DNA of 64,000 nt from a bacterium (GTDB taxonomy: Bacteria > Bacillota > Bacilli > Lactobacillales > Streptococcaceae). The translations under genes were made by a program, and so were the position numbers. Shown piece after piece: positions 38,739 through 48,444 of this stretch; position 1 is the stretch's first letter, and each line of letters opens with the position of its first letter. The notes under the pieces were generated by a model that saw nothing but the letters and a program-made list of their open reading frames with translations, was not told where the DNA came from and did no database searches. The stretch covers positions 62,001 to 126,000 of the forward strand of contig CAJNCW010000001.1 of the NCBI GenBank assembly GCA_905221345.1, given 5' to 3'.

Positions 38739-39476
38739 ATGAAAAAATGGAATGCGACACAGTTGAAGTATCTGATGGCGGCAGTAATGGTTCTAGACCA
38801 TATCCCTCATATTACAGGAATCGTTTCTCCTTTGTGGGAAGGTATTTTCCACGCCTTGACCCGTTGTGTGGGAGTCTGGTTTGCCTATATGGCTATGGAA
38901 GGATTCATCCATACTCGAAACCTGAAAGACTATCTCATCCGCCTTTGGAGTTGGGCTCTTGTCATGTTTGCTGGAAATAGCCTACTCAATGCCCTATTTG
39001 CATCCAAAGGAGTAATGGTCAATAATAATATTTTCCTGACTCTGGCCATTGGTGTTACCATGCTTTGGCTTGGTTTTCCTAGAAAAGAGCCGAATCAAAA
39101 AGAGAAGTTGTGGCGTCGGATTGGAGTTGCTGGTATTCTGATATTTGGTTGTCTTTTTGCCGAGGGTGGTATCACCATGCTACCATTTCTCTTGATTAGT
39201 TACTCTTGTCGGAATCGCAAGGGATTGCGAAATCTCCTTTATACTCTCCTCTGGGCCTTCCTATTAGTGACTTCTATCCATACCTATGATACTTGGTACC
39301 AAACCTTGGAAATGATGCTTTACAATTCTGACTGGCTCTTTATCACCGTCTTTCCTTTCATGGCCTTGTATAATGGACAGCGAGGAAAGGAAACCAGCTG
39401 GAGTAAATATTTCTTTTATATTTTCTACCCAGCTCATTTATGGATTATTACCCTGATTGCTTATTTGCTTAAGTAG
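38739..39476 (+). CDS. TraX family membrane protein
   Basis: 245 aa with six to eight hydrophobic segments. The opening (KYLMAAVMVLDHIPHI, GVWFAYMAMEGFIHTRN) and the end (FYIFYPAHLWIITLIAYLL) match the TraX family, related to acyltransferase-like membrane proteins; plasmid TraX acetylates pilin, but chromosomal streptococcal members have no assigned substrate. AGAGAGG lies upstream. It is alone between the polyamine terminator and a two-component system. Confidence 0.85.
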   Translation: MKKWNATQLKYLMAAVMVLDHIPHITGIVSPLWEGIFHALTRCVGVWFAYMAMEGFIHTRNLKDYLIRLWSWALVMFAGNSLLNALFASKGVMVNNNIFLTLAIGVTMLWLGFPRKEPNQKEKLWRRIGVAGILIFGCLFAEGGITMLPFLLISYSCRNRKGLRNLLYTLLWAFLLVTSIHTYDTWYQTLEMMLYNSDWLFITVFPFMALYNGQRGKETSWSKYFFYIFYPAHLWIITLIAYLLK

Positions 39477-39582
39477 ATTCAATATTCATTAGCTCCTTCT
39501 TGCTTAAAATGTGAGAGGAGCTTTTCTGTATCTGGAATTCCTAACAAAACATGTTATAATAGTTTTAGAAAGGACGAGGTTT

Positions 39583-40281
39583 ATGGCGAGCATACTTGTA
39601 ATTGAAGATAATAATGAAATCCAGGAAATTTTAAGAAACCTTCTTGCAGAGGAACATGAGGTGATTCAAGCATTTTCTGGTACGGAAGGTATAATGCAAT
39701 TTGACAAAGGTGGCATTGATCTCGTTTTGCTAGATATCATGCTCCCTGGGAAAAATGGTGACCAAGTCTTGCAAGTCATTCGACAAACTAGTCAGACTCC
39801 GGTCATCATGCTTACTGCTTTAGGTGATAAAAAGCTCATCAGCCAATATCTCCTAGACGGTGCCAATGATTATGTAGTAAAACCTTTTGATTTGGACGAA
39901 GTCTTTGCCAGAGTCACTGTGCAATTACGCCAAAGTGGTGAACATCAGTCAGGAGATCGAAGAGAAATTGATAACCTCGTACAAAATTTTAAAAATATCC
40001 AGTTTGATGCGGATAGTTTTGAAATAAGCAACTCTACTGAAATCATTCGCCTTGCAAAGAAAGAGTGCCAGATTCTCCAAATGTTGCTCCAGCATCCTAA
40101 AAAGATCTTCACCAAGGAAGAACTCTATGAATTGATTTGGGAAGAAAGTTACCTGCCTGGAGACAATACGCTCAACACCCATCTAAGCAATCTCCGTAAA
40201 AAACTGAATCAACTGGATCCAAATCACGAGTACATCGAAACCATCTGGGGAGTTGGTGTTCGATTAAAAGGAGACAAGTAA
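39583..40281 (+). CDS. OmpR-family response regulator
   Basis: 232 aa from ATG 39583, which follows AGGACGAGG; the upstream in-frame start at 39511 crosses the promoter (TGTTATAAT at 39552-39560). Receiver domain with acidic pair VIEDN, phosphoacceptor Asp in LLLDIMLPGKNG-like sequence (about residue 51), Thr in MLTALGD and Lys in YVVKPF. The C-terminal winged helix is present (LYELIWEESYLPGDNTLNTHLSNLRKKL). It overlaps the kinase gene by one base. The adjacent divergent ABC exporter is the likely target. Confidence 0.93.
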   Translation: MASILVIEDNNEIQEILRNLLAEEHEVIQAFSGTEGIMQFDKGGIDLVLLDIMLPGKNGDQVLQVIRQTSQTPVIMLTALGDKKLISQYLLDGANDYVVKPFDLDEVFARVTVQLRQSGEHQSGDRREIDNLVQNFKNIQFDADSFEISNSTEIIRLAKKECQILQMLLQHPKKIFTKEELYELIWEESYLPGDNTLNTHLSNLRKKLNQLDPNHEYIETIWGVGVRLKGDK

Positions 40282-41159
40282 TGATTTACATTTTGATATC
40301 TATATTGCTCCTCATTAACATCATTTTGGCGATTTCTTTGATTCGCTATCATATAGCAATTAGAGATTTAAGCAAACAAATTGAAGAAAAGATTCGCTCT
40401 GGTAGCATGAAGAGGATCGGTGTAAATTTCTTTTCAAAGACTATTTTGCGTCTACATAACCAAATTGAGAATCTATTTCAAGAAGTGGAGCAAAACCAGC
40501 TAATCATGAAGCGTGAAAAACGCACCTTAGATATGGCAATCAGTAACATTGCTCATGATATTCGTACACCTTTGACAATCGCTTCAGGATATACCCAGCA
40601 ACTAATAAAACACCCTGATAATTGTTCAGAAACCTTAAATAAAATAGCCCATCATCAGGATTTGGTTTCCAAACGTTTGGAGGCTCTCCTCGAATACCGT
40701 CATTTGATGGAAGGAGCAGTCAAACCGAAACTGGAAGAACTTGATTTATCAACTTTTATAACGAAAAAGACTTTAGCTTATTACGACGTTTTTCAATCTT
40801 CACAGATTGTTCTTGATTTTAATGTTGAACCAGGATTGAAAACGACGACTGATGAGGACTTGCTTGATCGAATTATACAAAACCTCCTTGGAAATGTTCT
40901 CAAGCACGGCAAGGAGAAGGCTCGACTTTCTTTGAAAAAGGAAAAAAATAGGCTTGTTTTGGAAATTGATAATCTAGTCAAAAAATCTATCAAGAATATA
41001 GACAATCTCAGCAATCGTTTTTATTCTGAAAATATGTCGGATACTGAAGAATCCTCTGGTTTAGGTCTCTATATTACTGAGGAATTAGTTCATCTTCTTG
41101 GAGCGGAAATGAAGCTAGCCACTGATGGAGAATGGTTTTCAGTCTTTATTTATCTTTAA
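40281..41159 (+). CDS. Small sensor histidine kinase
   Basis: 292 aa. A single N-terminal hydrophobic helix (residues about 2-22) with no room for an extracellular sensor, then HisKA with His in ISNIAHDIRTPLT (about residue 92) and an HATPase domain with NLLGNVLKHGK and GLGLYITEEL. Kinases of this size near ABC-2 exporters often sense antimicrobial peptides through or with the transporter; that role is inference. Coupled to the regulator by TAATG. Confidence 0.92.
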   Translation: MIYILISILLLINIILAISLIRYHIAIRDLSKQIEEKIRSGSMKRIGVNFFSKTILRLHNQIENLFQEVEQNQLIMKREKRTLDMAISNIAHDIRTPLTIASGYTQQLIKHPDNCSETLNKIAHHQDLVSKRLEALLEYRHLMEGAVKPKLEELDLSTFITKKTLAYYDVFQSSQIVLDFNVEPGLKTTTDEDLLDRIIQNLLGNVLKHGKEKARLSLKKEKNRLVLEIDNLVKKSIKNIDNLSNRFYSENMSDTEESSGLGLYITEELVHLLGAEMKLATDGEWFSVFIYL

Positions 41160-41165
41160 CAGAAG

Positions 41166-41199
41166 AAACCTCCTCTATATCCTAGAGGAGGTCCTTTTT
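41166..41199. terminator. Bidirectional terminator between kinase and ABC permease
   Basis: ACCTCCTCTA-TATCC-TAGAGGAGGT, T run on the right and A residues on the left; convergent genes. Confidence 0.88.
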
Positions 41200-41950
41200 A
41201 TAAGCTTTTCTTCTTGAAAATAGTCAGTCCACTGAAAGAGAAGAAAAGTATGACTGTTACGCAAACCGTGATGGTATAGAGAATAGCTTGACTATTACTA
41301 GTCATAGCATAGGCAAAATTTAAGTTTAAATATCGTAGAATTTCAATGTCTGGGAAAATAAACATTGGCATAGAAAGGATGATAGAGGTAACTAGATAGC
41401 CGATAAATACGGCAAGATAGGAGTGAGTCACATAGAGAATAAAGGAAACAATCGAAAGCCAAGCGAGGAGGCAGAGAAATTGGAGGGAAATCGTCAAGAG
41501 GAGATTAGTAATAAAACCATCAGGCATCGTACCAAGTCCATTTAGTAGAGTTGAGGGAACAAAGGCAATCACAAGGCTGGCGATGAGCTGCAAGAGAGCG
41601 ATACTTGCTAGTACAAAGGATTTAGCAAGGAAAAATTCTGTACGAGAAACGCCAACAGTCAAACTATTTTTATAGAGCTTGCCGATTAGATCAACTCCTA
41701 GAACTAGACATGCTAGAACAATGCAGAGAAAAACGAGGTTTGAACCATTGCTGGACGCGTTGATTAGAGCTTGAACGCCGTCCCAACCATGGGTTGGAGT
41801 CTCTGGTGGTGTTGTATTTACTGCCATTAGATGTCCTGTAGCACCAATAGTAGCACCCATTAGCAAGAGGACAAAGAGAATGAATTCTGTAATCCAGAAT
41901 CCTTTGGAGCGGAAAAGACGGTAAAAATCTGCTTGAATGGTATGTATCAT
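41198..41950 (-). CDS. ABC-2 type permease
   Basis: 250 aa with six hydrophobic segments and the typical opening of a lantibiotic-protection/ABC-2 permease (MIHTIQADFYRLFRSKGFWITE). AGGAGA lies upstream. It follows its ATPase gene by about 10 nt, making an exporter pair. Convergent with the two-component system, which suggests regulation or peptide sensing. Substrate unknown; bacitracin-, lantibiotic- or self-peptide protection are alternatives. Confidence 0.88.
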   Translation of the reverse strand: MIHTIQADFYRLFRSKGFWITEFILFVLLLMGATIGATGHLMAVNTTPPETPTHGWDGVQALINASSNGSNLVFLCIVLACLVLGVDLIGKLYKNSLTVGVSRTEFFLAKSFVLASIALLQLIASLVIAFVPSTLLNGLGTMPDGFITNLLLTISLQFLCLLAWLSIVSFILYVTHSYLAVFIGYLVTSIILSMPMFIFPDIEILRYLNLNFAYAMTSNSQAILYTITVCVTVILFFSFSGLTIFKKKSL

Positions 41951-41960
41951 GATTTTTCTC

Positions 41961-42869
41961 CTATTCTACCAATTGGGTGAAGTATTCTTCTAGGTTTTGA
42001 CGGGCAAAGTATATCTCATCAATAGCAACATCGGCCAAAGTTAGTTGCTTGAGAATCTGTTTAACATCTTGTTCATTACCAAAGATATGGATTTCATTTT
42101 CAGGATTTACAACCTTAAACTGGAGTTGGATCTGTTCTTTCAATACCTGACAAGCTCTTTCTTTGTCGCTTGTTTTAAGTATAATATAATCCTCACTCAG
42201 TGTTTCAAACTCAGCTTTACTGATTTCACGGATAATCTTACCTTGATCCAGAATACCAAAGCGATTAGCTAAGAGATAGAGTTCTGACAAGATATGGCTA
42301 GAAATGAGGATGGTTATGCCTTTTTCTTGATTGAGCCGCTGGATCATGAGACGAAATTCTTTGATTCCAATCGGATCGAGACCGTTAATAGGCTCATCAA
42401 GAATCAGGAAATCAGGTTTTGATAGGAGGGCAATGGCAATGCCAAGTCGTTGTTTCATTCCAAGTGAGAAATCACGAAAAACTTTTTTTCCTGTATCTGA
42501 CAAACCAACATAGTCCAAGGTCTCATGAATCACCTTATCAGCATTTGGAATATGACGTATCATACAATAATATTTCAGATTTTGGTATGCTGTTAAGTGA
42601 TTATGGGCTACAGGTGATTCGATAACAGAACCCACTCGAGATAAAGCCTTGGTCCACTCATTTTGTTCTTGGCTAGAAAAGAGGGAAACTGTACCTTTGT
42701 CCGCAAACAATAATTGTGTAATGATTTTAATAAGAGTAGTTTTACCAGCTCCGTTTTTTCCGATTAGTCCATAAATATCTCCCTCTTTTATCGTTAGACT
42801 AAGATCTTGAAGAATAGCTTGTTGGCCGAATTGTTTGGTCAGTCCATGAATTTCGAGTACTGTTTTCAT
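41961..42869 (-). CDS. ABC transporter ATP-binding protein
   Basis: 302 aa from the start at 42869 (MKTVLEIHGLTKQFG), which has AAAGGAG; the extended start at 42923 is unconserved. Walker A GKNGAGKTT (about 37-45), signature FSLGMKQRLGIA, Walker B FLILDEPING and an H-loop in ISSHILSE. The C-terminal about 80 residues are typical of ABC-2 export ATPases. First gene of the two-gene exporter operon. Confidence 0.94.
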   Translation of the reverse strand: MKTVLEIHGLTKQFGQQAILQDLSLTIKEGDIYGLIGKNGAGKTTLIKIITQLLFADKGTVSLFSSQEQNEWTKALSRVGSVIESPVAHNHLTAYQNLKYYCMIRHIPNADKVIHETLDYVGLSDTGKKVFRDFSLGMKQRLGIAIALLSKPDFLILDEPINGLDPIGIKEFRLMIQRLNQEKGITILISSHILSELYLLANRFGILDQGKIIREISKAEFETLSEDYIILKTSDKERACQVLKEQIQLQFKVVNPENEIHIFGNEQDVKQILKQLTLADVAIDEIYFARQNLEEYFTQLVE

Positions 42870-42974
42870 GATTTTCTCCTTTTGATTTGTTTTACTAACT
42901 TTAGTATAAGGTATAGAAATCAAAGAAACATCAAGTAATTCTAAAGAGTTTCTAAAGTTTTGTAATTCTTAAAA

Positions 42975-43005
42975 GAAACAAAACCCAGTTGATATGAACT
43001 GGGCT
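42975..43005 (-). terminator. Terminator of the HAD phosphatase gene
   Basis: CCCAGTT-GATATG-AACTGGG; read on the minus strand it is followed by TTTTGTTTC. Confidence 0.8.
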
Positions 43006-43011
43006 TCTCAA

Positions 43012-43821
43012 TTATAAAATATACTTCTCAATCGCGCGTGCAACGCCGTCTTCTTCGTTGCTGGTTGTAACGTCATTGGCAAGGGATTTGACATGGTCAC
43101 TGGCATTTCCCATAGCAATGCCAAGTCCTGCAAACTGAAGCATTTCGATATCGTTATTGGCATCACCCATAGCCATAATTTCTGAGGGCTCGATTTTCAA
43201 AATCGCTGCTAGTCGAGAAAGAGCAGTAGCCTTTGTCGTTCCAAGTGGCATGGCTTCATAAATGACAGGCTGCGAACGAACACCGCTGAACCGTTGGCAG
43301 AGTTCTGTCGCAAAACGCTGCTCAAAATCGTCTGTTTGCTCTTTGGTGCCCAAAAACATACCTTGGAACATACGATACTTGCCACTAGTCGCTTCCTCAA
43401 GAGAAATTTCAGTCAGGTCTGAGAAGACTAGCTCGGCATCATTTTGAATGATTTCATTCGGCTTGCCACCGAGGACAAAATAATGTTCCTCATCAAAAAG
43501 AGTCAACTGAACATCACTTTTTTCAGCTAGGTCATAGAGGTATTCGATGTCCGCTGGACTAAGTTCTTGCCAGTCAACTAGTCCCCAGTCACTTGTCTGG
43601 TGAGTTGAGCAACCGTTATTGACAATGACGTACTCGTTCTGGAGGTCAAGTCCTAGTTTTTTATAGTAGGGAAGGACACCGAAAAGCGGGCGACCTGTAC
43701 AGAGAACCAGTTTGACACCTTTTTCAATGGCTTGGTGAATAGCAGTGATGTGGGCTTGCGGGATTTCCTTGGCTTCGTTAAGGAGGGTTCCGTCCATATC
43801 CAAGGCAAGTAGTTTGATCAT
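43012..43821 (-). CDS. Cof-type HAD-superfamily hydrolase (sugar-phosphatase YidA-like)
   Basis: 269 aa. HAD motif I LALDMDGTLLN with nucleophile and acid Asp at about residues 7 and 9, motif II LCTGRP, motif III Lys in GTTKATALSRL and motif IV MAMGDANNDIEML. The C2B cap between motifs II and III marks it as Cof type, usually acting on sugar phosphates or flavin/PLP phosphates. GGAAG precedes the ATG. Single gene. Confidence 0.92.
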   Translation of the reverse strand: MIKLLALDMDGTLLNEAKEIPQAHITAIHQAIEKGVKLVLCTGRPLFGVLPYYKKLGLDLQNEYVIVNNGCSTHQTSDWGLVDWQELSPADIEYLYDLAEKSDVQLTLFDEEHYFVLGGKPNEIIQNDAELVFSDLTEISLEEATSGKYRMFQGMFLGTKEQTDDFEQRFATELCQRFSGVRSQPVIYEAMPLGTTKATALSRLAAILKIEPSEIMAMGDANNDIEMLQFAGLGIAMGNASDHVKSLANDVTTSNEEDGVARAIEKYIL

Positions 43822-43963
43822 AAGACTTCCTTCTTTATCTTTTGGTATTATTATAGCATATTTTAGAAAAAATCAGGCTAAAAGTTTAGGGAGTGATTGA
43901 TTTTACAGTTTAGGACATTTCGATGACTATTCAAGATTTGAAGAGGATATTTTGCAAAGATGT

Positions 43964-44094
43964 GCTATACTAAACTTGTCAAAGTTGCAACTAGACAAAC
44001 ATAAAAAACTAACTTAAACTATAATAGTTTTTTTGTAAGTAGTTATGAGTAGCAGATTACTCAACTAATCTGAACAATATTAGAGGAGTATATC
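43964..44094 (+). promoter_or_regulatory. Upstream region of the bacteriocin-like gene
   Basis: TGCTATACT (43963-43971) is an extended -10, and TATAAT lies at 44020-44025. AACTAACTTA near 44008 and TAAGTAGTT near 44037 form inverted arms around a T-rich loop. GAGGAG at 44083-44088 is 6 nt before the ATG at 44095. Which promoter is used cannot be told. Confidence 0.45.
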
Positions 44095-44311
44095 ATGATT
44101 TTAATGAAAAAATATAAATCTAACAAATGAAGAATTAGAGATGATACAAGGTGGAGCAAATTATGGTAAAGAGCCTAATGGTTATTACGCTTGGCAAATG
44201 GCGTCGGTATTAACTATGCCGGTTCATGGATTTTGTCCTAGTGGTACTTATGATTTAGGATATATTGGCGGAGGCAATCATCTTTGCAAAGGAAGTGCTG
44301 CGAGATTTTAA
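44095..44311 (+). pseudogene. Double-glycine bacteriocin-like peptide, frameshifted in an A tract
   Basis: The ATG at 44095 with GAGGAG reads MILMKKYKSNK and stops at TGA 44128. The second frame, open from 44108, encodes NINLTNEELEMIQGG and a 51-residue peptide (ANYGKEPNGYYAWQ..., two Cys, many Gly) ending at TAA 44309. The two join if the six-A run after the internal ATG (44107-44112) had five A. NLTNEELEMIQGG is a textbook double-glycine leader cut by a ComA/LanT-type peptidase exporter. A CPBP protein, a common immunity type, follows. It is either inactivated or phase-variable by slippage. Confidence 0.7.
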
Positions 44312-44364
44312 GTAAAATTTATTAGTAATATGACGAAACAAGAGGAGAAAAGCTGAGGCATAGT

Positions 44365-45036
44365 ATGAAAAAACGAATTATTCAGATTTTACTAGCATTG
44401 TCCTTAATTTTTTACAAATCAACTTGGTTTTGGGGAATGTTCAATTACCTCGCAAATTCTTATTTACCAGCAAGTCGGGAATTTTTTCATATTCTACTTT
44501 TGATGGAGAGTGGAGTTCTTTTCTTAGCAGTCATCTATCTACTAGTTTTTGCAGGAAAAAAGACTTTTCATTTCAAGTGGCAGCTGAGATACTTTATCTA
44601 CCTTTTACTGGGCTACATCATTTCGTATATGTCCGACTTCCTCTTGTCTTATTTCATACTCTCGTCCTCAAATCAAATTTCTTTGAATGAAACGATAGAA
44701 ATGATGGGGCGACAGGAGTTACCCTATTTCTTGCTCATAGTTTGTTTCATAGCTCCTATTGCTGAGGAATTGATTTATCGCGGTGTGCTTATGACAACCT
44801 TTTTCAAAAACTCACCTTGGTACGGAAATGTCTTGCTTTCTGCTATTATTTTCGGTTGTATTCATATCAATTTCGCTTTAACACCTCTTGCTTTTTTCAT
44901 TTATGCTAGTGGAGGTCTTATTTTAGCACTATTGTATCGCATGACTAAAAGTCTCTACTATCCAATAGTACTTCATATCCTCATCAATATCACAGCCTTC
45001 TGGGACTTGTGGTTACTCCTATTTTCAGGAAGTTAG
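44365..45036 (+). CDS. CPBP family membrane metalloprotease-like protein, candidate bacteriocin immunity
   Basis: 223 aa with about six transmembrane helices. CPBP/Abi motifs: EELIYRGVL (EExxxR), FGCIHINFA (FxxxH) and LHILIN near the end. Members next to class II bacteriocin genes often give self-immunity (PlnI/SkkI type); others resemble CAAX prenyl proteases. It lies 54 nt after the bacteriocin-like frame on the same strand. GAGG precedes the ATG. No exporter gene is adjacent. Confidence 0.85.
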   Translation: MKKRIIQILLALSLIFYKSTWFWGMFNYLANSYLPASREFFHILLLMESGVLFLAVIYLLVFAGKKTFHFKWQLRYFIYLLLGYIISYMSDFLLSYFILSSSNQISLNETIEMMGRQELPYFLLIVCFIAPIAEELIYRGVLMTTFFKNSPWYGNVLLSAIIFGCIHINFALTPLAFFIYASGGLILALLYRMTKSLYYPIVLHILINITAFWDLWLLLFSGS

Positions 45037-45047
45037 CTTACTGAAAC

Positions 45048-45075
45048 AATGTCAGAATTTTCCGGCATTTTTCTT
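45048..45075 (+). terminator. Possible terminator after the CPBP gene
   Basis: AATGTCAG and CCGGCATT form an imperfect stem followed by T residues. Confidence 0.45.
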
Positions 45076-45126
45076 TTCAATAGATGAGCAAGAACCGATT
45101 ATTTACAGGATTGCTTCATTAAAAAA

Positions 45127-45135
45127 TGGTATAAT
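45127..45135 (+). promoter_or_regulatory. rexB extended -10
   Basis: TGGTATAAT about 35 nt before the rexB start. Confidence 0.6.
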
Positions 45136-45168
45136 AAAAGGTAATGAAAAAATGCAAACGAGGCAGAG

Positions 45169-48100
45169 ATGAAATTACTTTATACTGATATTCGGACTTC
45201 TTTGACAGAAATCCTGACTAGAGAGGCGGAGGAGCTAGTTGCTGCTGGCAAGCGGGTTTTCTACATCGCCCCCAACTCTCTTTCATTTGAAAAGGAACGC
45301 GCCGTGCTGGAATGCTTGCCTCAGCAGGCTTCTTTTGCGATTACCGTTACGCGTTTTGCTCAGATGGCTCGTTACTTAATCTTGAATGATTTTCCAGCTA
45401 AGACGAGTCTAGATGATATCGGGCTTGGGATGGCTTTTTATAAATGCCTTGCCGAACTCGATCCCAAGAACTTACGTGTTTATGGTGCTATTAAGCAGGA
45501 TCCTCAATTTATCCAGCAGTTGGTTGAACTTTATCATGAGATGACGACTGCTCAGATGAGCTTTTTGGACTTGGAAAGTTTGACTGACGAGGATAAGCGA
45601 GCGGATTTACTCTTGATTTTTGAGAAAGTGACTGCCTATCTTAATCAAAGCCAGTTGGCTCAGGGGAGTCAGTTGTCCCATTTGATTGAGGCTATTGAGA
45701 ACGATAAGGTAAATAGTGATTTCAGTCGGATTGCCTTAGTCATTGACGGATTTACCCGTTTTTCTGCTGAGGAAGAGCGTGTAGTGGATTTACTCCATCT
45801 CAAAGGTGCCGAGATTGTCATTGGTACTTATGCAAGCAAGAAAGCCTATACCAGTCCTTTCACTGAAGGGAATCTCTATCAAGCCAGTGTGGAATTCCTC
45901 CATCATTTGGGGGCAAAATACCAAACGCCTGCTCAGGATCGTTCTCAGATCCATGAGAAAATAGATAGTTTTGACAAGGCCTCTCGTTTGCTGGAGTCTT
46001 CTTATGACTTTTCAGAATTAACATTGGAGGTCGATGAGAAAAACCGTGAACATCTGCAAATTTGGTCTTGTTTGACACAAAAGGAAGAGTTGGAGTTGGT
46101 GGCTCGCGCTATTCGTCAGAAATTACATGACCATCCAGAACTGAGTTACAAGAATTTCCGTATTCTGCTTGGGGATGTAGCTTCTTATCAGTTATCACTG
46201 AAAACTATTTTTGACCAGTACCAAATTCCTTTCTATCTTGGTAGAAGTGAATCCATGGCTCACCACCCTTTGACCCAGTATGTCGAGTCTATTTTGCGTT
46301 TGAAACGGTACCGTTTTCGTCAGGAGGATTTGATTAATCTCCTCAGAACTGGTCTGTATACTGACCTCAGTCAGGCTGATATTGACGCTTTTGAGCAATA
46401 TCTCCGCTATCTTGGCATTAATGGCTTGCCTGCTTTTCAGCAGACCTTCACAAAATCCCACCACGGAAAATTTGATTTAGAGCGTTTAAATTCTCTTCGT
46501 CTGCGAGTTTTGGCTCCACTTGAAACTTTATTTGCCAGTCGGAAGCAAAAGACTGAAAATCTCTTGCAAAAGTGGAATACTTTTCTAAAAAATGCTGCTT
46601 TAAGCAAGCAGATGCAAGAATTAACAGCTACTATGGAAACTCTAGAACAGGAAAGACAAGCCGAAGTTTGGAAAGCCTTCTGTCATGTTTTAGAACAATT
46701 TGCGACCGTTTTTGCTGGTTCACAAGTTAGCCTGGAGGATTTCCTATCCTTGCTTCATTCTGGGATGAGCCTTTCTCAGTACCGTACTATTCCAGCGACA
46801 GTGGACACTGTTCTGGTGCAGAGTTACGATCTGATTGCCCCTCTGACCGCTGACTTTGTCTATGCCATCGGACTGACTCAGGATCATTTACCAAAAATCG
46901 CGCAAAACACCAGTCTTTTGACAGACGAAGAAAGACAAAGGCTAAACCAAGCGACTGAAGAGGGAGCGCAATTACTGATTGCAAGTAGTGAAAACCTCAA
47001 GAAAAATCGCTACACTATGCTTTCCTTAGTCAACGCTGCTCATAAGCAGTTGGTGTTATCCGCTCCAAGTCTCCTCAATGAAAATGAGAGCAGGGAATCG
47101 GCCTATCTTCAGGAACTGGTGAGTTTTGGATTTAGCCGGATAGAGAAGAAGATTCATCAAAAAAGGCTGTCTAAGGATGATATGGGTTCTTATCACAGTC
47201 TCTTGTCTAGCTTAGTTGTCTATCATCAGCAGGGCGAGACAAGTAATACTGAGCAAGATGTGACCTTTGTCAAGGTCTTGGCGCGTGTGATGGGGAAAAA
47301 ACTTGATCAGAAAGGCCTTGCGAATCCTGCACTCCCAACTAGTCCAAGTAGCAAACCATTAGAGAAAGAGACCTTGCAGGCACTTTATCCTGCTGACAAA
47401 GAGTTTTACCTGTCTACCTCTGGTTTGACGGAGTTTTACCGCAATGAATACAGTTATTTCCTCCGTTATGTCTTAGGTTTGCAGGAAGAATTGCGCCTTC
47501 GTCCAGATGCTCGCAGTCACGGGAATTTCTTGCATCGTATTTTTGAACGTGCCTTGAAACTGCCTGATGAAGATTCCTTTGACCAACGTCTGGAACAAGC
47601 TATTCAAGAAACCAGTCAGGAACGGGAATTTGAAGCTATTTATCAGGAAAGTTTGGAAGCCCAATTTACCAAGGAAGTTCTGCTTGATGTGGCTCGTACA
47701 ACTGGCCATATTCTCCGTCATAATCCGGCCATCGAAACCATCCAAGAGGAGGCAACATTTGGTGGCAAGGACCAGGCCTTTATTCAATTGGATAATGGTC
47801 GTAGTGTCCATGTGCGAGGCAAGGTTGACCGAATCGACCGTTTGAAAGCTGATGGAGCACTGGGAGTGGTAGACTACAAGTCTAGTTTGACCCAGTTCCA
47901 GTTTCCTCATTTCTTCAATGGGCTTAATTCCCAGTTGCCAACCTATCTTGCTGCCCTAAAAAAGGAAGGGGAACAGAACTTTTTCGGTGCTATGTACTTG
48001 GAAATGGCTGAACCCGTTCAATCTCTGCTGACCGTTAAGAGTTTGGCTGGTGCAGTAGCAGAAGCTAGCAAGTCTATGAAATACCAGGGACTCTTTTTAG

Positions 48101-48444
48101 AGAAAGAAAGCAGTCATTTGGGCAAATTTTACAACAAAAACAAGGCCAATCAGCTGACAGACGAGGAATTCCAGCTCTTACTAGACTACAATGCCCATCT
48201 TTATAAGACAGCAGCTGAGAAAATCTTAGAGGGGCAGTTCGCCATCAATCCATACACAGAGAACGGCAGAAGCATTGCCCCGTACGTTCAGCAGCATCAA
48301 GCAATCACAGGTTTTGAAGCTAATTACCATTTAGGTCAAGCTCGTTTCCTAGAGAAGTTGGACTTAGCTGATGGCAAGCGTCTGGTTGGAGAAAAGCTCA
48401 AGCAAGCTTGGTTTGAGAAAATGAGAGAGGAGTTGAATCGATGA
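45169..48444 (+). CDS. rexB: ATP-dependent helicase/nuclease subunit B
   Basis: Partner of RexA in the AddAB-type enzyme that processes double-strand DNA ends for recombination. 1091 aa. The N-terminal part is an inactivated helicase fold; the C-terminal nuclease site has GKVDRIDR and VVDYKSS. The C-terminal region has no cysteines that could form the iron-sulfur cluster of Bacillus AddB, a feature visible here. ATG follows AGGCAGAG; rexA overlaps by ATGA. Confidence 0.95.
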   Translation: MKLLYTDIRTSLTEILTREAEELVAAGKRVFYIAPNSLSFEKERAVLECLPQQASFAITVTRFAQMARYLILNDFPAKTSLDDIGLGMAFYKCLAELDPKNLRVYGAIKQDPQFIQQLVELYHEMTTAQMSFLDLESLTDEDKRADLLLIFEKVTAYLNQSQLAQGSQLSHLIEAIENDKVNSDFSRIALVIDGFTRFSAEEERVVDLLHLKGAEIVIGTYASKKAYTSPFTEGNLYQASVEFLHHLGAKYQTPAQDRSQIHEKIDSFDKASRLLESSYDFSELTLEVDEKNREHLQIWSCLTQKEELELVARAIRQKLHDHPELSYKNFRILLGDVASYQLSLKTIFDQYQIPFYLGRSESMAHHPLTQYVESILRLKRYRFRQEDLINLLRTGLYTDLSQADIDAFEQYLRYLGINGLPAFQQTFTKSHHGKFDLERLNSLRLRVLAPLETLFASRKQKTENLLQKWNTFLKNAALSKQMQELTATMETLEQERQAEVWKAFCHVLEQFATVFAGSQVSLEDFLSLLHSGMSLSQYRTIPATVDTVLVQSYDLIAPLTADFVYAIGLTQDHLPKIAQNTSLLTDEERQRLNQATEEGAQLLIASSENLKKNRYTMLSLVNAAHKQLVLSAPSLLNENESRESAYLQELVSFGFSRIEKKIHQKRLSKDDMGSYHSLLSSLVVYHQQGETSNTEQDVTFVKVLARVMGKKLDQKGLANPALPTSPSSKPLEKETLQALYPADKEFYLSTSGLTEFYRNEYSYFLRYVLGLQEELRLRPDARSHGNFLHRIFERALKLPDEDSFDQRLEQAIQETSQEREFEAIYQESLEAQFTKEVLLDVARTTGHILRHNPAIETIQEEATFGGKDQAFIQLDNGRSVHVRGKVDRIDRLKADGALGVVDYKSSLTQFQFPHFFNGLNSQLPTYLAALKKEGEQNFFGAMYLEMAEPVQSLLTVKSLAGAVAEASKSMKYQGLFLEKESSHLGKFYNKNKANQLTDEEFQLLLDYNAHLYKTAAEKILEGQFAINPYTENGRSIAPYVQQHQAITGFEANYHLGQARFLEKLDLADGKRLVGEKLKQAWFEKMREELNR

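Noticed and set aside
47473..47910. 145-codon open frame on - inside rexB
   Set aside because: Opposite-strand shadow of a strongly supported gene.
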